DNA of 57,193 nucleotides from Halomonas colorata. GTDB lineage: Bacteria; Pseudomonadota; Gammaproteobacteria; Pseudomonadales; Halomonadaceae. The notes below the pieces were generated by a model. That model ran no database searches. It saw only the letters and a list, made by a program, of their open reading frames with translations, and was not told the origin of the DNA. A program made the translations under genes and the position numbers. The stretch covers positions 1 to 57,193 of the forward strand of contig NZ_JABUZA010000031.1 in NCBI RefSeq assembly GCF_014897985.1, given 5' to 3'. Below are positions 53,548 through 57,193 of this stretch, in pieces; position 1 is the first letter of the stretch; every line of letters begins with the position of its first letter.

Positions 53548-55269
53548 ATGGCGCTACATGACCCCAGCCTATCTAAAGCCCTGCCCAGCTATGCCAGCAG
53601 CACCGCTGACAAACCGCTGCTGGGCATGACTATCGGCGATAAATTCGATCAAATTGCCGCGCAGTATCCCGATAACGATGCCCTGATTGTGCTGCACCAG
53701 AATATTCACTGGCGCTACTGCGAGCTTCATGAAGAGGTAAACCGCTGCGCACGTGCGTTACTGGCCATTGGCGTGAAGTGTGGTGATCGGGTCGGTATGT
53801 GGGCGCCTAACTGCAGCGAGTGGACATTAACCCAATTCGCTACCGCCAAAATTGGTGCCATTTTAGTCAACATCAACCCGGCTTACCGTACTCATGAACT
53901 TGAGTATGCGCTTAACCAATCCGGCGCGCGTTTTTTGGTCTGCGCCGACAGTTTCAAAAGCTCAGACTACCGCGGCATGCTCTATGAGCTGGCGCCGGAG
54001 CTTCAAACCAGTGCAGAAGGTGCGCTCAAATCGCTAAAGCTACCCCAGCTTGAGTGCGTGATTAACTTAAGCAGCGAGAAACATCCCGGCATGTGGCGCT
54101 GGTCAGATTTAATGCAGGAGTCGAGCAAGGTTAGCCAAACCGACGTAAACGACCTGCAAAGCACCCTTCAGTTTGACGACCCGATCAATATTCAATACAC
54201 CTCGGGTACCACCGGCTTTCCGAAAGGCGCCACGCTTTCTCATCACAATATTCTTAATAACGGCTTTTTTGTGGCTGAAAGCATGGGCTTTACCAGCGAA
54301 GATCGTCTGGTCATTCCGGTGCCGCTTTATCACTGCTTTGGCATGGTCATGGGTAATCTGGGCTGTATGACCCATGGAGCGGCGATGATTTACCCCGATG
54401 AAGGCTTTGACCCCGGTAAAGTACTCAAAGCCGTTCACGAACAAAAAGCCACCGCGCTCTACGGCGTGCCTACCATGTTTATCGCTGAGCTGGATCACCC
54501 CGAGTTTGCCAACACCGACCTCTCTTCACTGCGTACCGGTATCATGGCAGGCTCGATTTGCCCAGCCGAGATCATGAAACAAGTCATCAACAAGATGAAC
54601 ATGAAGGGCGTGCAGATCGCCTACGGGATGACTGAAACCAGCCCGGTTTCTACCCAAACGGGCGCAAATGACAGTATTGAAAAGCGGGTTTCCACCGTGG
54701 GGCGTACCCAGCCGCATCTGGAGAGCAAAATTGTTGACCCCGGCAATGGCGCCATCTTACCCCGCGGTGAAATCGGTGAGCTGTGTACCCGGGGCTATAG
54801 CGTCATGCTCCAATACTGGAACAACGAGCAGGCCACGCGTGAGGCCATCGACGAATCCGGCTGGATGCATACCGGCGACTTGGCCACCATGGATGAAGAG
54901 GGTTATATCCAGATCGTCGGACGTATTAAAGACATGGTGATTCGCGGGGGTGAAAACGTTTACCCCAAAGAAATCGAGGAGTTTCTGTACACCCACCCGG
55001 CGATTTCCGATGTGCAGGTCACCGGCGTGCCCGACAAAAAATATGGTGAGGAGCTGGTTGCCTGGGTAAAACTCAACGCTACGGCGGGTGAGATTAGCGG
55101 CGAAGACCTGCGTGAGTTCTGTAAAGGCAAGATCACCCACTTCAAGATCCCCCGCTACTTTAAATTCGTCAATGAATTCCCCATGACGGTGACCGGCAAA
55201 ATCCAGAAATTCAAGATGCGCGAAATTTCCACTCAAGAGCTGGGATTGAATCCAGAATCACCGTCATGA
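53548..55269 (+). CDS. Acyl-CoA synthetase (AMP-dependent, ACSF2/medium-chain type)
   Basis: A 573-residue adenylate-forming ligase. The P-loop is [19 protein letters not shown] near residue 217, followed by [13 protein letters not shown] near 357. The hinge and lysine region reads [23 protein letters not shown] near 465, and the C-terminal catalytic lysine is in [13 protein letters not shown] chose the ATG at 53548 (ACGGAG upstream); the frame is open further up but inside liuE. In the leucine operon it probably activates isovalerate, acetoacetate or another branched acid to its CoA ester; which one is inference. It overlaps the next gene by 4 bases. Confidence 0.92.
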   Translation: MALHDPSLSKALPSYASSTADKPLLGMTIGDKFDQIAAQYPDNDALIVLHQNIHWRYCELHEEVNRCARALLAIGVKCGDRVGMWAPNCSEWTLTQFATAKIGAILVNINPAYRTHELEYALNQSGARFLVCADSFKSSDYRGMLYELAPELQTSAEGALKSLKLPQLECVINLSSEKHPGMWRWSDLMQESSKVSQTDVNDLQSTLQFDDPINIQYTSGTTGFPKGATLSHHNILNNGFFVAESMGFTSEDRLVIPVPLYHCFGMVMGNLGCMTHGAAMIYPDEGFDPGKVLKAVHEQKATALYGVPTMFIAELDHPEFANTDLSSLRTGIMAGSICPAEIMKQVINKMNMKGVQIAYGMTETSPVSTQTGANDSIEKRVSTVGRTQPHLESKIVDPGNGAILPRGEIGELCTRGYSVMLQYWNNEQATREAIDESGWMHTGDLATMDEEGYIQIVGRIKDMVIRGGENVYPKEIEEFLYTHPAISDVQVTGVPDKKYGEELVAWVKLNATAGEISGEDLREFCKGKITHFKIPRYFKFVNEFPMTVTGKIQKFKMREISTQELGLNPESPS

Positions 55270-56108
55270 CAGACGCACCGCGTTTGGCTGAGCATTACCA
55301 GCAGGGGCTGCGCGATGCCGATGTGCTGGCGCAAATTCGCAGCCATTATCCGGCGGGCCCTACCCTGCACCAGTTGGCCCCGCTTGATCAGCTGCATATC
55401 GGCGGCGTAACGGCCACTACGCGGTTGCTCGCGCTGCTTGACCCAGCCCTTCATCCACGCGTTCTGGATATTGGTGCAGGCTTGGGCGGGTTAATGCGCC
55501 AAGGCGCAGCGCAGGGTTTTCAGGTGACCGGCCTGGACATTACCCACCGTTTTAACGCACTCAATAAAGCGCTAAGTGAGTTGAGCGAACCCCACTCAAC
55601 GCCGCTTTTCTGGATAACGGGAGATGCGACTGCCCTACCGTTTGCAGATAACACCTTTGACGCGCTTTTATTTCAGCACAGCCTGCTCAATATGCCTGAT
55701 GCCACCCGGGTGTTTGCCGAAAGCCACCGGGTATTACGCCCTGGCGGGCAGCTGGTAATGCATGAAGTAGTGAGCGGGCCTAATGTAGACGCCCTGCGCT
55801 ACCCTGTGCCCTGGGCGACAGAACCCACGCACTCGCACCTGCTTAGCCAAACGGCACTTACCCAGCAACTGCAGCAAAGCGGCTTTACGCTTGAGCACTG
55901 CGTTGACTGGAGCGATATCGCCCTGGAGTGGCGTGAGCGCCAGGGCAATAAAGAGCAAACCGCCCAGATGCCAATCCTTTCGCCGCAGTGGGTATTTGGT
56001 GAGCGCTTCCAGGAAATGGGCAAAAACCTGCTTTTTAACCTCAAGCAGCAGGCAATTAACTTGGTAGAATTTAAAGCCAGTTGCTATGCTGGTGGGGATA
56101 ATAATTAA
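55266..56108 (+). CDS. Class I SAM-dependent methyltransferase, unassigned substrate
   Basis: A 280-residue methyltransferase. Motif [17 protein letters not shown] near residue 66 binds S-adenosylmethionine. The acidic residue of motif II is in [11 protein letters not shown] near 88. [25 protein letters not shown] near 121 and [17 protein letters not shown] near 157 are motifs III-IV of the UbiE/small-molecule group. It starts in the stop codon of the acyl-CoA synthetase (ATGA), so the two are translationally coupled. No methylation step is known in leucine degradation; the role is unknown. Confidence 0.85.
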   Translation: MTDAPRLAEHYQQGLRDADVLAQIRSHYPAGPTLHQLAPLDQLHIGGVTATTRLLALLDPALHPRVLDIGAGLGGLMRQGAAQGFQVTGLDITHRFNALNKALSELSEPHSTPLFWITGDATALPFADNTFDALLFQHSLLNMPDATRVFAESHRVLRPGGQLVMHEVVSGPNVDALRYPVPWATEPTHSHLLSQTALTQQLQQSGFTLEHCVDWSDIALEWRERQGNKEQTAQMPILSPQWVFGERFQEMGKNLLFNLKQQAINLVEFKASCYAGGDNN

Positions 56109-56129
56109 AGCCAAGGATGAGGAACGCCA

Positions 56130-56702
56130 ATGAAACGCTTGGCTGGCGCTATCCTGTACAGTGTTATCGGTTTGAATTTAACTATTGTAGCCGCTGTCGC
56201 CAATGACGAGGTGCCAGCAATTGCCTATGCCATGCCGGAGAGCGAGCTCATGCGACTCGATAACGGCGTGGTACTGGAAGGCAGCGATTTAAGCAGTTTG
56301 GACACCTACACATCCGGTTTTCGCTTAACGGCCGGGTTTAGTCCCTGGCAACTCCCCCAATTAGATATTGGCGCTGAAATTGCCTACCGCGAAAGCGAAG
56401 AAGTGCCGATTGCCTCCAGCATGTCACCCATGATCATGGATACGCTAAGTTTAGGCGGCGCCATTGTGGCAGGCATCCGTATGGGGGCTTTCAGTATGTA
56501 CGCTAAGTCTGGCCTGACCGAATGGCGCGGCGATACCGACCAGCCTCAAGGTGCAGACGAAGGCGGCACCGCCTGGCTGCAAGGCTTTGGCGCCACCGTC
56601 ACCATTAACCGGCTGATCACCCGTTTGGAATATGAACGCGTTGATGCACCAACGCTAAGCCACCTCAATCAACTCAGCGCATCGCTGCATTTGCCTTTTT
56701 AG
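56130..56702 (+). CDS. Outer-membrane beta-barrel protein (YfaZ/OmpA-barrel-like)
   Basis: A 190-residue exported protein: signal peptide (residues 1-25, ending AVAND) and a small barrel of alternating strands, such as SGFRLTAGFSPWQLPQLDIGAEIAYR, LGGAIVAGIRMGAFSMYAKSGL, and GFGATVTINRLITRLEYER. It ends in a terminal Phe (LHLPF), the outer-membrane insertion signal. AAGGATGAGG precedes the ATG. It follows the methyltransferase by 21 bases and may be its last cotranscribed partner. The family name is approximate; a pore or adhesive function cannot be decided. Confidence 0.75.
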   Translation: MKRLAGAILYSVIGLNLTIVAAVANDEVPAIAYAMPESELMRLDNGVVLEGSDLSSLDTYTSGFRLTAGFSPWQLPQLDIGAEIAYRESEEVPIASSMSPMIMDTLSLGGAIVAGIRMGAFSMYAKSGLTEWRGDTDQPQGADEGGTAWLQGFGATVTINRLITRLEYERVDAPTLSHLNQLSASLHLPF

Positions 56703-57052
56703 GTTCTTATTACTATTAGCATTCTTTTTATAAGCTATTACTTGTCTTCCTGCGTGTAAGACATTTCCCTTTCTGCAGTTATTGCCTCGGTAGTTATCGC
56801 CTCAGTACTTAAGCACATCCATGCCAAAAGCTTTTCGTTGCTTGACCATAATCGTTACTCATTTCTTACATGCGAAAACGCTAATTTTTTAGTCTTCCAC
56901 CGTCTTTGTAAGCCGATGCCAATAATTTTGTAAGCAATGTCTTACAACGCTGTAAGAGATTAACGCCTCTTAACCTCCAAGGGTTGCCCTTCCCGCTCAG
57001 CCCGCTACCCTAAGCGTTTCTCATTAGCAAACGCGGTTCAAGGAGCGATACC
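56703..57052. promoter_or_regulatory. Intergenic region with six TGTAAG half-sites
   Basis: A 350-base AT-rich stretch before the vgrG-like start. TGTAAG or its complement CTTACA occurs at 56755, 56865, 56907, 56929, 56941 and 56951. The copies at 56929-56934 and 56941-56946 form a perfect dyad (TGTAAG-N6-CTTACA). By chance about one such hexamer in 2 kb would be expected. It is a candidate operator array; no known regulator is matched. Confidence 0.5.
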
Positions 57053-57088
57053 ATGGCGGATAAAACAGGCCTGCAGTTTACTCTCACC
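57053..57088 (+). pseudogene. Start of a probable vgrG (type VI secretion spike), truncated by IS66
   Basis: ATG at 57053 follows AAGGAG at the right distance and opens a frame encoding MADKTGLQFTLT before the IS66 terminus at 57089; the frame then runs 14 codons into the IS and stops. GLQFTLT within the first dozen residues is a common beginning of VgrG proteins. Only 12 native codons are present, so the assignment is tentative. If correct, the spike gene is separated from its promoter in this strain. Confidence 0.45.
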
Positions 57089-57193
57089 GTAAGCGCGCCA
57101 CTAACCACATCTAGTCAAGCATTTCTCAGGTAGGTAAGGTTTCTTTCCAGTGCCAGGGCAACAGTGCACTGAGATCGTCTTCGTTCAGCGTCG
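57089..57193 (-). mobile_element. Right end of a second IS66-family copy, inverted (partial)
   Basis: An exact inverted copy of bases 1-105. It begins with GTAAGCGCGCC at the junction with the vgrG-like gene and contains the transposase tail on the minus strand. The rest of the element lies beyond the window. The two copies point outwards with their transposase 3' ends facing the window interior. Confidence 0.85.
57126..57191 (-). CDS. IS66-family transposase (TnpC), C-terminal end only
   Basis: The same 21-codon tail as at 3-68, on the opposite strand, identical in sequence. The gene continues out of the window to the right. Identity of the two tails indicates two recent copies of one element in this genome (or the same repeat at both ends of an assembled contig). 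Confidence 0.75.
   Translation of the reverse strand, partial: TLNEDDLSALLPWHWKETLPT

Noticed and set aside
56907..56956. TGTAAGC units as remnants of IS66 ends (which begin GTAAGCG)
   Set aside because: The match covers only six or seven bases and does not extend into the rest of the IS terminus.
1..57193. A 57-kb composite transposon between the two IS66 copies
   Set aside because: The interior is mainly core metabolic sequence and both flanks interrupt ordinary genes; a contig broken at IS copies is simpler.

Overview
The window reads as a chromosomal segment of a moderately GC-rich gammaproteobacterium. Gene content and order (LiuR-controlled liu operon, LIV-type transporter, kynurenine genes, LemA/M48 pair, DUF945 protein) look most like Halomonas or another member of the Halomonadaceae; this is a judgement from protein recognition, not from a search. 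Both ends of the window are the same 105 bp in inverted orientation. Each is the right end of an IS66-family element: the last 21 codons of the large transposase, then an outer end reading GTAAGCG. The segment is therefore what lies between two IS66 copies, and each copy interrupts a gene: a LysR regulator on the left and the first codons of a probable vgrG (type VI secretion spike) on the right.

Layout. 0.1-10 kb holds a truncated lysR, a flavodoxin-fold NAD(P)H oxidoreductase, an M48 peptidase with LemA, DUF3592 and DUF945 envelope proteins, a ZIP metal transporter, an MgtC-like protein, a cytoplasmic subtilase followed by a small propeptide-like protein, and a DUF2784 membrane protein. 10.5-17.4 kb is a tryptophan/kynurenine catabolic cluster: YfcC-type carrier, LysR regulator, M20 peptidase, kynA, kynU and an arylformamidase-type hydrolase. 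Together the last three enzymes would convert tryptophan to anthranilate and alanine. 17.5-25 kb carries a DoxX-like protein, a methionine aminopeptidase overlapped by a ParD-like gene, a MetY-type sulfhydrylase, an M48 lipoprotein, a beta-propeller-like protein and a 765-residue secreted protein that I cannot assign.

25.8-35 kb looks like an accessory region: a berberine-bridge-type FAD oxidase, an AraC regulator, the arsenic operon arsR-arsC-arsH-arsB, a Crp/Fnr regulator, a soluble PAS-PAS chemotaxis transducer, a decayed second arsB 3' end and an IalB-like secreted protein. 35.5-37.5 kb has a ketopantoate reductase-like gene and a GST among extragenic palindromic repeats.

37.5-56.1 kb is a branched-chain amino acid catabolic block. 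Leftward genes encode valine-branch enzymes (isobutyryl-CoA dehydrogenase, 3-hydroxyisobutyryl-CoA hydrolase, 3-hydroxyisobutyrate dehydrogenase) and a complete LIV ABC transporter. Rightward genes are liuR-liuA-liuB-liuC-liuD-liuE, then an acyl-CoA synthetase and a methyltransferase coupled by overlapping codons. Three copies of an ACGT-N2-ACGT (or near) palindrome sit ahead of the three transcription units, consistent with one LiuR regulon for uptake and degradation. The window ends with an outer-membrane barrel protein, an intergenic region dense in TGTAAG half-sites, and the broken vgrG.
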